Assembly (NCBI RefSeq): GCF_000953135.1 | Contig: NZ_LN614827.1 | Coordinates: 1,331,001 to 1,395,000, forward strand | Direction: 5' to 3' | DNA length: 64,000 bases | DNA from: Legionella fallonii LLAP-10 | GTDB lineage: Bacteria; Pseudomonadota; Gammaproteobacteria; Legionellales; Legionellaceae | In this document: piece after piece, positions 34,310 through 44,370 of the stretch | Layout of the letters: each line of letters opens with the position of its first letter | Numbering within the stretch: the first letter of the stretch is position 1 | Program-made: the position numbers and the translations under genes | The notes under the pieces: model-generated | Database searches by the model: none | What the model saw: only the letters and a program-made list of their open reading frames with translations | What the model was told of the DNA's origin: nothing

Positions 34310-35743
34310 TTATCCTACCAATATTTTTTGTCCTAGAATGAGAGGTTGATTTTTATTCAATCCCGGATTTAAGCGGAGAATTGCCTCAACTTGAGTTTGA
34401 TAAAGCTTAGCAATAGTATCCAGGCGGTCTCCACGCCGAATAGTATATTCAACAGGTTGCCTTACTTTTCTCCATATAATGAGTTGCTGCCCTGGACGCA
34501 ATAATTTAGCATCAGGTAGGTTATTCCAACTGAGGATGGCTCTTCCAGAGACCCCATAAAGACGTTGGATTTTTTCAAAAGAGTCATTGTTTTGTACAAT
34601 ATGAATAATGCGCCTATTACTTGGTGCTAATAATGGACGAATGGTCGGTAAAAGAGGGGAGCTTTCTTTTCTAACTTCTACAACAGCATTTTTACTAGTC
34701 GGTATTAAGAGAGGTTGATTGGGTATGACGGTATTCGCTTTTAATTGATTAAGTTTTTTAACCAAATTAACAGTAGTATGGTATCGAGCTGCAATATTAT
34801 CCAGATTATCTCCTGGTCTGACTTGATGTTTTCTCCAACTTACACGTTTTTCTTCAGGGACATTGGCTAGATTAAGAATAAATCGTCCTACTTTTTCTGC
34901 AGGAATTAAGAGGCGAAAGGGTTCGTATGGAGCGGTGGCCCAGCGATTGAATCCTGGATTTAACTTAATTAACTCTTTATAGCTGATACCGGCCAGTTTT
35001 GCAGCATGACTCAAATCAATCTGACTACCAACATTGACTTCCTCAAAATAGGGACGATAGGGAATGTAAGGCAGCGATATTTTATAGAGCCCTGGATTAT
35101 TTATAATTTCAGATAGAGCTAATAAACGAGGTACATAAATTTTGGTTTCACTGGGTACAGGGAGGCTCCAAAAATCAACCGAGCGTCTGTTGAGAGCCTT
35201 AATAGCGCGAGAAATAGTCCCTTCACCAGCGTCATAAGCTGCAATGGCAAATATCCAGCTCCCATTAAAAAACTTGTTAAGATAAAAGAGATAATTTAAT
35301 GCGGCATCGGTTGATTGATTGATACTGCGTCTTCCATCAAACCACCAATCTTGTTTAAGACCGTAGGCAGTGCCTGTTTCTGGCATGAACTGCCATAAAC
35401 CCGCAGCTCCCACTCTAGAATAGGCAAATGGGTTAAAAGCACTTTCTATCATGGGGAGGAGAGCCAGTTCCCCGGGCAATTTTCGTTTTCTTATTTCAGC
35501 AACAATGTGGTAGATATACGGTTCTGATTGGTTACATACTTTTTGTATATAACCAGGATGAGCAGCTAACCAGCGAATTTGTTCTCGGACTTCAGGGCGT
35601 GATAGTTCGTGATTTAGTTTAAATTCACTGCGTAATACATCCCATATATTGGGTACATTACGAGCGAACGCATGATTAGATGTGCCAATGAATATTAAGA
35701 TGCAAAATAAAAAAGACTTTATTATGAATAACTTAAATTTCAA
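34310..35743 (-). CDS. mltD: Lytic murein transglycosylase D with three LysM domains
   Basis: A 477-residue exported protein. After a signal peptide (IIKSFLFCILIFIGTSNHAFA) comes the goose-lysozyme-like SLT domain with the catalytic Glu in LLPMIESAFNPFAYSRVGAA, then GLWQFMPETG and AIAAYDAGEGTI. Three LysM repeats follow (starting near HQVRPGDNLDNIA, HIVQNNDSFEKI and YTIRRGDRLDTIA). It cleaves peptidoglycan glycan strands to anhydro-muropeptides. No lipobox is visible, unlike E. coli MltD. Confidence 0.92.
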   Translation of the reverse strand: MKFKLFIIKSFLFCILIFIGTSNHAFARNVPNIWDVLRSEFKLNHELSRPEVREQIRWLAAHPGYIQKVCNQSEPYIYHIVAEIRKRKLPGELALLPMIESAFNPFAYSRVGAAGLWQFMPETGTAYGLKQDWWFDGRRSINQSTDAALNYLFYLNKFFNGSWIFAIAAYDAGEGTISRAIKALNRRSVDFWSLPVPSETKIYVPRLLALSEIINNPGLYKISLPYIPYRPYFEEVNVGSQIDLSHAAKLAGISYKELIKLNPGFNRWATAPYEPFRLLIPAEKVGRFILNLANVPEEKRVSWRKHQVRPGDNLDNIAARYHTTVNLVKKLNQLKANTVIPNQPLLIPTSKNAVVEVRKESSPLLPTIRPLLAPSNRRIIHIVQNNDSFEKIQRLYGVSGRAILSWNNLPDAKLLRPGQQLIIWRKVRQPVEYTIRRGDRLDTIAKLYQTQVEAILRLNPGLNKNQPLILGQKILVG

Positions 35744-35912
35744 TGGTATTACCGCTGCAAGGAACTAGCCGACCAGTTTACTAAAAGTCAGCGAACTAAT
35801 AAACCTACTTGATTGCTAACGAATGATAAGGATCTAACTTTTACCTATCCCTTGGCTATCGAACAAGTCTTTATTGATACGGGATAACGTTCATTTATGT
35901 CGAACTCACACG

Positions 35913-36677
35913 TTATTTAAAATTATTCTTTTGCGTTCTAAGCGTAGCAAATACATCTTTTGATGAAGAAGAGGATGCCCCATGCTGTAAGGCATAATTG
36001 ATTACGTCGCTAATGTCAGTACGCAAAAAGGGATTTATTGATAATTCCAAAGCCAAAGTAGAGGGCAAGGAACAACTCGAAGGGACTTTTTTCAGTTGTT
36101 GTAGGTGATTACTAATATCAGAGTTCTGGGGTTCTATTGTTTGTGCAAATCTTAGATTTTGTTGCGTATATTCATGAGCACAGAAAATTTTGGTATCTTC
36201 CGGGAGTTTTTTGAATAGCAACATGGATTGATGTAATTCGTCCATAGTGCCATCGAATACACGACCACATCCCGCTGAAAATAGCGTGTCGCCACAAAAT
36301 AGACTTTTTTGCTTTGGTTCATAATAACTGATATGCGTTGAAGTGTGACCTGGATTAAATAAAACGGTATAAGAAGACTCACCTACTTGGATGATATCAT
36401 TTTCCCTCACATGGTTGGTTATATATGGGATTCTGTCATCAAAAGGACCGTAGACAATACAATTAGGGTAGGCCTTTATTAAATGGCCAACACCACCAAT
36501 GTGATCACTATGATGATGAGTTAATAAAATAGAGCGTAATTTCAAATGATGCGCTTTAGCAAATTCAAATACTGGTTCTGCCTCCCCAGGATCTACACAA
36601 TCAAATACCCCTTTCTTGTCATCAACTATAGCCCAGATATAGTTATCTAAAAAAGCGGGTATTGGATAAACAGTCAT
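35913..36677 (-). CDS. gloB: Hydroxyacylglutathione hydrolase (glyoxalase II)
   Basis: A 254-residue metallo-beta-lactamase-fold thioesterase that hydrolyses S-lactoylglutathione in methylglyoxal detoxification. It starts [16 protein letters not shown], and has the dinuclear metal motif [22 protein letters not shown] and the C-terminal [13 protein letters not shown]. It begins 3 nt after the end of rlmJ, so the two are probably cotranscribed. Confidence 0.94.
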   Translation of the reverse strand: MTVYPIPAFLDNYIWAIVDDKKGVFDCVDPGEAEPVFEFAKAHHLKLRSILLTHHHSDHIGGVGHLIKAYPNCIVYGPFDDRIPYITNHVRENDIIQVGESSYTVLFNPGHTSTHISYYEPKQKSLFCGDTLFSAGCGRVFDGTMDELHQSMLLFKKLPEDTKIFCAHEYTQQNLRFAQTIEPQNSDISNHLQQLKKVPSSCSLPSTLALELSINPFLRTDISDVINYALQHGASSSSSKDVFATLRTQKNNFK

Positions 36678-36680
36678 TTT

Positions 36681-37526
36681 TTATTTCTCGATCATCGGGT
36701 GTGTTTCTACTATATAAGAAGAAATACCAGGATTAAAGTAGGTTCTCAGAGTATCTAATACTGTTTTAATTTCTGCAGCAAAAGTATAGGGTGGATTGAT
36801 AATCCATAAGCCACACCCTGTCATACCATCTTTAGGAGCTAGAGTTAAATTAAATTCAACTCTTACTGCATTATTAGCCTTTATCTCTTTCATGCCGCGA
36901 ATCAACTGCTCAGTTAATTTTTTGTTAACTACTGGGTACCAAAGACAGTAAACACCGGTAGCAAACCGAGTAAATGAACGTTTAATAGCAAGTGGGATTT
37001 GTTTGTATTCTTCTTTGATTTCAAAAGAAGGATCAATAAAAATTAAACCTCGTTTTTCTGGAGGAGGTAATAACGCATTAAGAGCTGCTATGCCATCTGT
37101 ATTACTTAAATGGGCTTTTTTATTAAATCGCGGTATGTGGGCAAGAGCCTCAAACTCTGCTGGATGAAGCTCGCAAAAATAAGCTCGATCTTGCGGACGT
37201 AGTGCTTGCAGCGCGAGATAAGGGGAACCAGGATAAAAATTAAGAAAGCCAGTCTCATTTAACCGTTTTATAGCGTGTATATACTCTTTGAAAATTGTTG
37301 GTAAAGAGTTTCTATTATCCCAAATAGGTTGAATGCCCTCTTTATATTCCCCTGTTTTTTCTGCTTGCCTGTCTTTGAGATGGTACAGCCCCTTTCCGGA
37401 ATGAGTTTCTAGATAGAATAATGGCTTATCTTTTTGTGTTAGATAAGCAAGAAGTCGAGTTAACGAGATGTGTTTAATTACATCAGCAAAATTGCCGGCG
37501 TGATAACCGTGTTGATAACTAAGCAT
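36681..37526 (-). CDS. rlmJ: 23S rRNA (adenine-2030-N6)-methyltransferase RlmJ
   Basis: A 281-residue methyltransferase that modifies A2030 of 23S rRNA. The characteristic start LSYQHGYHAGNFADVIKH is seen, followed by LFYLETHSGKGLY and the catalytic-type motif LIFIDPSFEIKEEY (DPPFE in most homologues; here Pro is Ser). ATG 37526 matches the family start; TTG 37532 is upstream in frame. Operon with gloB. Confidence 0.92.
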   Translation of the reverse strand: MLSYQHGYHAGNFADVIKHISLTRLLAYLTQKDKPLFYLETHSGKGLYHLKDRQAEKTGEYKEGIQPIWDNRNSLPTIFKEYIHAIKRLNETGFLNFYPGSPYLALQALRPQDRAYFCELHPAEFEALAHIPRFNKKAHLSNTDGIAALNALLPPPEKRGLIFIDPSFEIKEEYKQIPLAIKRSFTRFATGVYCLWYPVVNKKLTEQLIRGMKEIKANNAVRVEFNLTLAPKDGMTGCGLWIINPPYTFAAEIKTVLDTLRTYFNPGISSYIVETHPMIEK

Positions 37527-37685
37527 AGACAATAATTTTATTAGGGAATTTTTACTATTATACCAGAATAGTAAGTCTGTTCCCTATCATTCTATATAAG
37601 ATGAATAGTTTGTTTCTATAAGTTGCAGAATACTTAAAATATACTCTATAATTTCAAAAATAGATCAAAATAAAAGGGGAGTAGC

Positions 37686-37883
37686 ATGAGTTTACATGAG
37701 GATCATGATCATCAATCTTTCTCTGATTATAATTACGATGAAGAGATTGAGGATTTACCCAAAAAGAAAAGGATAAAGCGAATGCTTGAAGAACGACTTG
37801 AACGTAAACGTTTAAAAGATGAATTTAAGGATGATTTTGATGAGTTAGGCGGTGAGTTTAATTGGGATGAGCTTGATAAATAA
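37686..37883 (+). CDS. Small highly charged protein (PA3496-like)
   Basis: A 65-residue protein with a His/Asp-rich N-terminus, a basic cluster (PKKKRIKRMLEERLERKRL) and an acidic C-terminus ending in WDEL. The basic helix with (K/R)RxIExxLExRxLxKEL-like spacing resembles the small PA3496 family of Pseudomonas. AGGGGAG is 5 nt upstream of the ATG. Function unknown. Confidence 0.65.
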   Translation: MSLHEDHDHQSFSDYNYDEEIEDLPKKKRIKRMLEERLERKRLKDEFKDDFDELGGEFNWDELDK

Positions 37884-37928
37884 GTTTATCCCAAAAGGGG
37901 AATGCGTTTGCGACTCGACTCACTTAGT

Positions 37929-38795
37929 TCAAGCGAGAGAGTTGTAAGCGGCCCCAAGCTTAGCCATCACAGTATTTTCAAGCAAAGTAACTATCGTCAT
38001 AGGACCAACGCCACCAGGCACTGGTGTGATCCAAGATACTTTATCAACTGCCTTTGAAAAATCAACATCGCCTCTGAGACTGCCATCGGGTAAGCGGTGC
38101 ATGCCTACGTCAATAAGTACTTGTGATTTATTGAGCCATTCAGTATTGATTAAGTCCTTTACTCCGGTAGCTATTATAATAAAGTCAGCTATTGTTATGT
38201 ATTTTTGTAGATCTTGGGTAAATTTATGGCATACGGTGACCGTTGCTCCAGCAAGCAATAATTCCAAACTCATAGGACGACCAACAATATTTGATGCCCC
38301 AATGACAACCGCATGTTTTCTTTTTACTTCCAAATTGTAGTGTCGCAATAAGTTCATGATGCCAAGAGGAGTGCACGGGCGCAGAAGAGGATTTCTTTGC
38401 GCGAGTCTACCCAGATTATAAGGATGAAACCCATCGACGTCTTTTTCTGGCTTAATGTGCTCAATAACTACTGTTTCATTAATATGTTTGGGTAAAGGGA
38501 GTTGAATGAGAATACCATCAATTTCATCGGAGCTATTTAATTTATCAATAAGCTCAAGCAGCTCATTTTGGCTTGTTTCTTCAGGCAAATCATAAGAGTG
38601 TGATTTGATACCCACTTCTTCACATGCTTTTCTTTTATTATTGACATAAATAGCAGATGCAGGATCATTACCGATAAGAACAACAGCTAAACCAGGGGCC
38701 TGATTTCCTTGGGCGACATAATGTTGTAATCGCAGTTTTAATTCATTTCGACGAAGAGATGCTACACGCTTTCCATCTAGTAATGATGCTGACAT
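37929..38795 (-). CDS. folD: Bifunctional methylenetetrahydrofolate dehydrogenase/cyclohydrolase FolD
   Basis: A 288-residue enzyme interconverting 5,10-methylene- and 10-formyl-tetrahydrofolate. Motifs: [19 protein letters not shown] with the catalytic Lys, [12 protein letters not shown], and the NADP-site [13 protein letters not shown]; ends near [15 protein letters not shown] 38795 (AGGGAA upstream) gives the family length; the longer frame to 38843 adds 16 unlike residues. Confidence 0.95.
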   Translation of the reverse strand: MSASLLDGKRVASLRRNELKLRLQHYVAQGNQAPGLAVVLIGNDPASAIYVNNKRKACEEVGIKSHSYDLPEETSQNELLELIDKLNSSDEIDGILIQLPLPKHINETVVIEHIKPEKDVDGFHPYNLGRLAQRNPLLRPCTPLGIMNLLRHYNLEVKRKHAVVIGASNIVGRPMSLELLLAGATVTVCHKFTQDLQKYITIADFIIIATGVKDLINTEWLNKSQVLIDVGMHRLPDGSLRGDVDFSKAVDKVSWITPVPGGVGPMTIVTLLENTVMAKLGAAYNSLA

Positions 38796-38950
38796 AGTGT
38801 TCCCTAAAAAATCGAGGTGGCCATTATGAATTATGCAATCCAATAGAGCAAGATAGGGAATTGAGTTAATGAAAAAAATATTAGGAACTTATCCTAAGTC
38901 AAGTTATTATCCTATTTCAGGAATATTGAATTTATATAAGGAGTTTATTA

Positions 38951-39694
38951 ATGTACCGTTCCATATTAAAAAATATAGTTTTTTTGACGAGCAGTCTCTG
39001 TTTTTTTAGCGGCATCACTCACGCTGCGGAGCCCGAATTATCCGTACTTGGGAAGACGATGAGCCAAACAAAACAACAACAAATGTCACCTAAACAAGCG
39101 TTGCAGCGATTAAAGGATGGAAACCAACGCTTTTTGACTAACACCCAGAAAACTCGAGATTATTTAAAACAAGCTCACCTTTCTTCTTACGGTCAATATC
39201 CATTTGCCGTTGTACTTAATTGTATGGATTCTCGTAGTGTCCCTGAGTTATTTTTTGACCAGGGTTTAGCTGATTTATTTACTTTACGTGTTGCTGGAAA
39301 CGTACTTAATGACGATATTCTTGGGAGTATGGAGTTTGCTACCAAGGCTGCTGGTTCTCGCTTGATAGTAGTACTAGCCCATACTTCATGTGGAGCAGTT
39401 GCTGGAGCATGCAATGACGTTAAATTAGGACATTTAACTGATGTTTTAGATAAAATCCAACCCGTAGTACAAAGCACTATGAAAGAGGAACACTCTAAAA
39501 ATTGTGCTGATCCGAAACTTGTAGATTCAATAGCCAAAGCAAATGCACTACACGTTGTAAGAGAAATTCAGGAGAGAAGCCCTATTCTTAGAGATTTAGT
39601 TAAAAACAAACAAGTAGGAATTGTTGCTGGAGTGCATGATATAAAAACAGGAAAAGTCACTTTCCTTGAAGAGGAACGTTCTGTTCCTAGCTAA
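38951..39694 (+). CDS. Exported beta-class carbonic anhydrase
   Basis: A 247-residue protein with a signal peptide (ILKNIVFLTSSLCFFSGITHA) followed by a beta-carbonic anhydrase domain. Zinc ligands and active-site residues are visible: Cys, Asp and Arg in NCMDSR, and His and Cys in LAHTSCGAV. It should interconvert CO2 and bicarbonate in the periplasm. AGGAG lies upstream of the ATG and a clear rho-independent terminator follows. Confidence 0.92.
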   Translation: MYRSILKNIVFLTSSLCFFSGITHAAEPELSVLGKTMSQTKQQQMSPKQALQRLKDGNQRFLTNTQKTRDYLKQAHLSSYGQYPFAVVLNCMDSRSVPELFFDQGLADLFTLRVAGNVLNDDILGSMEFATKAAGSRLIVVLAHTSCGAVAGACNDVKLGHLTDVLDKIQPVVQSTMKEEHSKNCADPKLVDSIAKANALHVVREIQERSPILRDLVKNKQVGIVAGVHDIKTGKVTFLEEERSVPS

Positions 39695-39739
39695 GAAGGG
39701 AAAAGTCTAATCTGTTGATGCGGTTGGAGTATGATTAGT

Positions 39740-39766
39740 CGGGCAACAAATTGCCCGGCTTTTTTG
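39740..39766 (+). terminator. Rho-independent terminator of the carbonic anhydrase gene
   Basis: CGGGCAA (39740-39746) pairs with TTGCCCG (39751-39757) around a CAAA loop, followed by GCTTTTTT. The stem sequence recurs in the 3' end of the neighbouring MFS gene at 39955-39972. Confidence 0.8.
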
Positions 39767-39940
39767 TACTCTACAGAGTATCATTTCAAGCATTCATAGC
39801 GATATTTTCCTGGTAAAATATCTCAGGACTGGGCATATTCCAGTACTTTTTTAGCTCCGGCGCTATCCACTAAACTTTATGCGGCGTTGTAAGCTTGCTC
39901 AGCTTCAATACTTCTTCTCCTCATTCACTTGTGCCTATAG

Positions 39941-41176
39941 TTAGACGGGTTTGTCGGGCAACTTGTTGCCCGGTCTACGCTCTTCTCCAACTAAAAAACT
40001 CTCTTTAATAAAGTAAAGTAACAATATGGCAATTAAGATGAAAAATGGTAATGTCCATAAATAAGTAAAAAACTCTTTAGATAAAGAGGTTAAGAAGAGA
40101 TAGGGAAGAAACATCATCAATGTATTAAATAAAAAAACAGCTGTATTTAAGACACTAATGGCAACTCCTCGTGTTGCATTCGTTGATAATTCGCTGATTA
40201 CGGTATAAAACAGCATGGAACCTGAAAGGAAAAAACCAATTAAAAAGGAAATAATTTGAACTAATATAAGGTCTTGAGAACCAAAGTGGGGGAGGTATAT
40301 GCCTAAAATTAATGCCATAGTACCTAAGCACAAGGTTATATGAATTACCATGACTCTTGATTTTACTCTATTGGATAACCAACCTAAAAAAGGTGTGCCA
40401 ATGCCAATTCCCACAAAAATCATACCGCTTATAACAACAGCTTGGATATTTGCAACCAAATAGTACGATTGAATTTTGAGATACCAAAGACCGGCGTAGG
40501 CTAAAAGCACTCCAAAAGACATGGCTGCAGCGGCCGAGCATAAGAGTATTTGTTTATTTTTTAGGACAATTGAAAGTGAGTTTTTTAATGAGATATTTGC
40601 CTCAGGCTTATAATAAGAGGGTGATTTTACGGTGAGTAGAGATAATAAAAATAATGCAAAACCAAATAAGGACAATGAACGATAAATCTCGTTCCAAGTA
40701 TAAGTACTTAATTCAATAGAGAAATAATAATGAATAATACCGGATAAAATACAAGAGACGGTTTGAGTAAAGCCAAATAATATTGGAAATTTTAATTCAG
40801 AAAACCATTGTGATATTAAAACAGCTGCGGAAACAAATGCAAATGAGGCACCGCTGCCTTGCACGATGTTAGATAGGGTAAATAAAGTAAGGGTATGAGC
40901 AAAAGAAGTAAGTATGTTTCCTAAAGCAAGCAACAAGATACCAATGCTAACTATTAGTCGTGGATTAAATTTATCCAGCAAGTATCCTGCAGGTATTTGC
41001 ATACAGGCAAAACTAAAAATGAAAGCACTCATAGCCATAGAGATACTGAAGCTATTAACACCAAGAGTTGCTTTTACAGTATCAGCAAAAACAGCTGCAG
41101 CGGTATTTAAACAGAAAGCATAGACGACAAATAAAGTGACAATAAGCCAAACTATATATCCATAGAATCTTTCCAT
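39941..41176 (-). CDS. MFS transporter
   Basis: A 411-residue membrane protein with about 12 hydrophobic helices. Between helices 2 and 3 is the MFS motif A region (GYLLDKFNPRLIV), and a related loop (GWLSNRVKSRVMV) lies in the second half. It resembles the Legionella group of metabolite/proton symporters (same broad family as the gene at 60561). The last ~12 residues (PGNKLPDKPV) are encoded by a small hairpin repeat. Substrate unknown. Confidence 0.85.
   Translation of the reverse strand: MERFYGYIVWLIVTLFVVYAFCLNTAAAVFADTVKATLGVNSFSISMAMSAFIFSFACMQIPAGYLLDKFNPRLIVSIGILLLALGNILTSFAHTLTLFTLSNIVQGSGASFAFVSAAVLISQWFSELKFPILFGFTQTVSCILSGIIHYYFSIELSTYTWNEIYRSLSLFGFALFLLSLLTVKSPSYYKPEANISLKNSLSIVLKNKQILLCSAAAAMSFGVLLAYAGLWYLKIQSYYLVANIQAVVISGMIFVGIGIGTPFLGWLSNRVKSRVMVIHITLCLGTMALILGIYLPHFGSQDLILVQIISFLIGFFLSGSMLFYTVISELSTNATRGVAISVLNTAVFLFNTLMMFLPYLFLTSLSKEFFTYLWTLPFFILIAILLLYFIKESFLVGEERRPGNKLPDKPV
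39955..39972. repeat. Hairpin within the 3' end of the MFS gene
   Basis: CGGGCAAC (39955-39962) and GTTGCCCG (39965-39972) form a palindrome nearly identical to the terminator stem at 39740-39757. It encodes the last residues of the transporter, just before its stop codon. Confidence 0.7.
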
Positions 41177-41508
41177 AGAACAGCCTTTTTAGTGGTATTA
41201 GATTCTTTTTAGGGTATAGGATAACAAGCGATATACAGATCCCGGACCAAAACTACCTTTGTTACAAGGAATCTTAATACAAAAAGCGATAACAAAAGCA
41301 TAGCACAAAATGATGCGGAGACTTATCACGAAAAATTTAATGGTGACAAGGAGGATGCCTGATTTAATACAGGTTGTATTGGCTGATAATTAATCATAAC
41401 TAGATGATTATAATCTATTATTAAGTGGATTTCTTGAATAGGCCATTAGTTAATGTTAATTTTTATAGATATTTATCACTCTGTCATACAGTGTGCGTGG
41501 AGTTTTGA
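41177..41508. promoter_or_regulatory. Divergent intergenic region between MFS gene and fimV
   Basis: About 330 AT-rich bases with no gene on either strand. Promoters for both divergent genes must lie here. GTGGAG at ~41497-41502 serves the TTG start of fimV. Confidence 0.45.
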
Positions 41509-44094
41509 TTGAAAAAAACTGTCTTAAATGCTGCGCTATTGGCATTACTTTTTCCAATGGCTGTTAATGCTATTGGCCTAGGAGAAATGACAGTTAAGTC
41601 ATCTCTCGATCAGCCTTTTTTAGCCGAAATTGAATTATTAGATGTGGGCAGTTCACCTGTAGTAGGTATCAAAGTTGCGGTAGCTGATCCTGATAATTTT
41701 CAACAACTAGGTTTAGAGCGAGTTGCTGTCTTATCTTTATTGCATTTTAATATCGAAAAAAACGTTAAGGGCAAGTTTGTTATTAAGGTTCAGTCTCGTG
41801 AGCGTATGAGTGAACCCTATATGGAGTTAGTCGTTGATTTAACTTGGCCTGGAGGACAGCTCTATAAAGCATATACTGTATTGCTAGATCCTCCGGGCTA
41901 TCAATTAGTTTCAACCAGAGCTCACAGTAGTCCTACTTACTATAAAAAAAGCATAGGCCATAAATCCGAGCCTGGAGTTATAGAGAAAGCAATTATCACT
42001 GAAGTGCAACATAACCCTGTATCGCTCAAGGATAGTAAGAAACAAACCACCTATGGACCAACCATTGCTAACGAAAATGTTTGGCAAATTGCTCAAAGAT
42101 ATAAGGCTTCTGAAGTTATTTTGCCTCAAGTTGTACTTGCCATCGTTGGTGTAAATCCTAATGCATTTACGGAGGGTAACTTAAACGGATTGAAAGTAGG
42201 AGTTCGTTTGACCATTCCCGCCACTAATGAAATTGCAAAAGTACCTGCAGAACTAGCTACAGCAGAAGTAATGGCTCATGATAAAGCATGGAATGAAAAA
42301 ACACCTATAAATCATGTGCTTTCACCGCCATATACACATGGACAAGTCACTAATCCTGTACCACAAATTCAGAGTGACTCAAAAGCAAAAAGCACGGAAA
42401 TTCCAACCATACCTAAGTTTACAATTCAGGCCATTATGCCTAATCAAAATATTATGCCTCAACTAATACCTTCAACGGGTGTTAACTCTACAAGTAATGT
42501 GAATCAAGCACAGCCAGCACAAAATAATAGTGCGCAGCATTTAGATCAAAATTCTATTATGAAAACGGAACTTTCTATTACCTCGGCGGCTGTTGAATCT
42601 GTACGAGAGTCCAATGCCTTACTAATGGAACAGCTTCATTTGCTTCAGGATCAAAATAAAAATTTGCAAAAACAATTGACTCAGCGTGATAAAGAAATGA
42701 AAGCGATTAGAACACAAATGCAAACGCTGATGAAACAACGTCTGGCTGTCAGTGGCCAGGTAAGTTCTCCTATAGCAGATAATCAGTCATCGAGTTTTTG
42801 GACATTAGTGCTTCTATTAGTTGTGGCTGCCGGAGGAGGGGGATTCGCTTATTGGTATTTCAAACTTCGAGAAAAAGAAACTAAGGAACAACCCTTTTTA
42901 TCTAGTGAACCAATTGTACCTAAAAGAGTCACTCCTGAAGTGACTTCAGAACCAGTAAAAGCCGCAGAAGTTTCTATACAAGAAGCGGTGACTCGGACAA
43001 TAGATATTACAGCTAAAGCAGCGGAAGCGTTAACTGATTCGGCGTATAAGAAGCTTGATAAACCTGCTGCAGAAATTGAAAAAAATCCCTCTCTTATTGA
43101 AGAGAGAATAGGGTCTCCGTCTGCTGGTGAGGAACATATAACCTTGTCAGTAGGAACAAACGCTATGGACTCTAAAACAGAAATAACCGCTCAGTCAGAG
43201 TCATCTCTTGAACCTACTGAAATCGTGGACGTTCAGTCAGTGAAAAAACAAACAGAGCTTACTATAGATAATGTAAAAGGGGATTTAGGTGATGCCGAGG
43301 TAATAAAAAAAGAGGAGCCCAAAGAAGAACCTCTTTTAGAGTTTGAGTCTAGTCTTAACAAAGAAACTGATAATGAGGCAACTCAAATCCAACATTCATT
43401 GGAAGATGTTAACTCAATAGCTGAAATGGATGAACCTGAAAAATTAAAGCGCAACGAGCAAAAACAGAAACACGAGGAATCTTCAACTAATGAAATGTTG
43501 GAGTTTGAGCCAGGGTTGCATCAAATTCTTACTAAGCAAAGAGAACAAGAGATAAGCAAACCAGAAAACACTGAAGAAAGTGATAATGGAATAGATTTTG
43601 TACCTACTGTATCCATAGAGGAAGATAAGGGCGAGGGAAATCAACAAGCTGATTCTCAGCAAACTGTTGAAAGCGAGAATAATCCATCTTCGGAAAAAGT
43701 TGAGTTTGCACGTGATTTTGTACTTGATGAGCCTGCTAACGCTAATGAGAAAGAAGAAATCGTACTAGAACATAACACTATTGATGTAGATCCAGAGCTT
43801 GCTGCGTTTTTTGCTGATTCTAATAGAGAAAACAGTGTTGACAAAGATGAGGATAAGGTAGACAAAGACCTTCATTCCAATATTAAAGAAACATCAGAAA
43901 TAGGCAACTCTAAAACAGCAAGTCCTTTAAAAAGCAAAGCGGCATTGGATACTTTATTGGCATTGGCTAACACTTATATCAGTATGGATGATTTAGAGTC
44001 AGCAAAAGCTTCTTTAGATGAGGTGTTAGAACATGGTAGTGAAAAACAAAAAACAGAGGCCCTACGTCTATTAAATCAAATAAAAGAGAAATAA
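41509..44094 (+). CDS. fimV: FimV-like LysM inner-membrane hub protein
   Basis: An 861-residue protein. Signal peptide, then the FimV N-terminal domain (GLGEMTVKSSLDQPFLAEIE), a LysM-like peptidoglycan-binding segment (~residues 183-240, NVWQIAQRYKASEVILPQVV), a coiled coil (~360-410), one transmembrane helix (~427-450, FWTLVLLLVVAAGGGGFAYW), a long acidic cytoplasmic region, and a C-terminal TPR-like FimV tail (LDTLLALANTYISMDDLESA). FimV organises polar structures such as type IV pili and T2SS. It uses a TTG start with GTGGAG upstream. It is followed by truA after ~280 bp. Confidence 0.88.
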   Translation: MKKTVLNAALLALLFPMAVNAIGLGEMTVKSSLDQPFLAEIELLDVGSSPVVGIKVAVADPDNFQQLGLERVAVLSLLHFNIEKNVKGKFVIKVQSRERMSEPYMELVVDLTWPGGQLYKAYTVLLDPPGYQLVSTRAHSSPTYYKKSIGHKSEPGVIEKAIITEVQHNPVSLKDSKKQTTYGPTIANENVWQIAQRYKASEVILPQVVLAIVGVNPNAFTEGNLNGLKVGVRLTIPATNEIAKVPAELATAEVMAHDKAWNEKTPINHVLSPPYTHGQVTNPVPQIQSDSKAKSTEIPTIPKFTIQAIMPNQNIMPQLIPSTGVNSTSNVNQAQPAQNNSAQHLDQNSIMKTELSITSAAVESVRESNALLMEQLHLLQDQNKNLQKQLTQRDKEMKAIRTQMQTLMKQRLAVSGQVSSPIADNQSSSFWTLVLLLVVAAGGGGFAYWYFKLREKETKEQPFLSSEPIVPKRVTPEVTSEPVKAAEVSIQEAVTRTIDITAKAAEALTDSAYKKLDKPAAEIEKNPSLIEERIGSPSAGEEHITLSVGTNAMDSKTEITAQSESSLEPTEIVDVQSVKKQTELTIDNVKGDLGDAEVIKKEEPKEEPLLEFESSLNKETDNEATQIQHSLEDVNSIAEMDEPEKLKRNEQKQKHEESSTNEMLEFEPGLHQILTKQREQEISKPENTEESDNGIDFVPTVSIEEDKGEGNQQADSQQTVESENNPSSEKVEFARDFVLDEPANANEKEEIVLEHNTIDVDPELAAFFADSNRENSVDKDEDKVDKDLHSNIKETSEIGNSKTASPLKSKAALDTLLALANTYISMDDLESAKASLDEVLEHGSEKQKTEALRLLNQIKEK

Positions 44095-44370
44095 ATTAGT
44101 TATTAGGCCTTTTTCCCAACTTGCTACAGAGACGACTTGCTTCGTCGATACGGTGCTTGAATCCTCATGTAACTTTCGTGTACACCCCGGTTCTGCGCCC
44201 CAGGTCTCCTCGCAACTGATCCTCCACGCCGAGTTTGGACAGAGGTCTATTGTGTGCCTGAGTATTATTCACTCCATCTTTTACGCCAGCTCTCGTTAAT
44301 TTAGGTTAATCTAGGTATAGACAAAACAAATAGGGTATTATAAATTGACCCTTTTTATCAGGAATATTGA

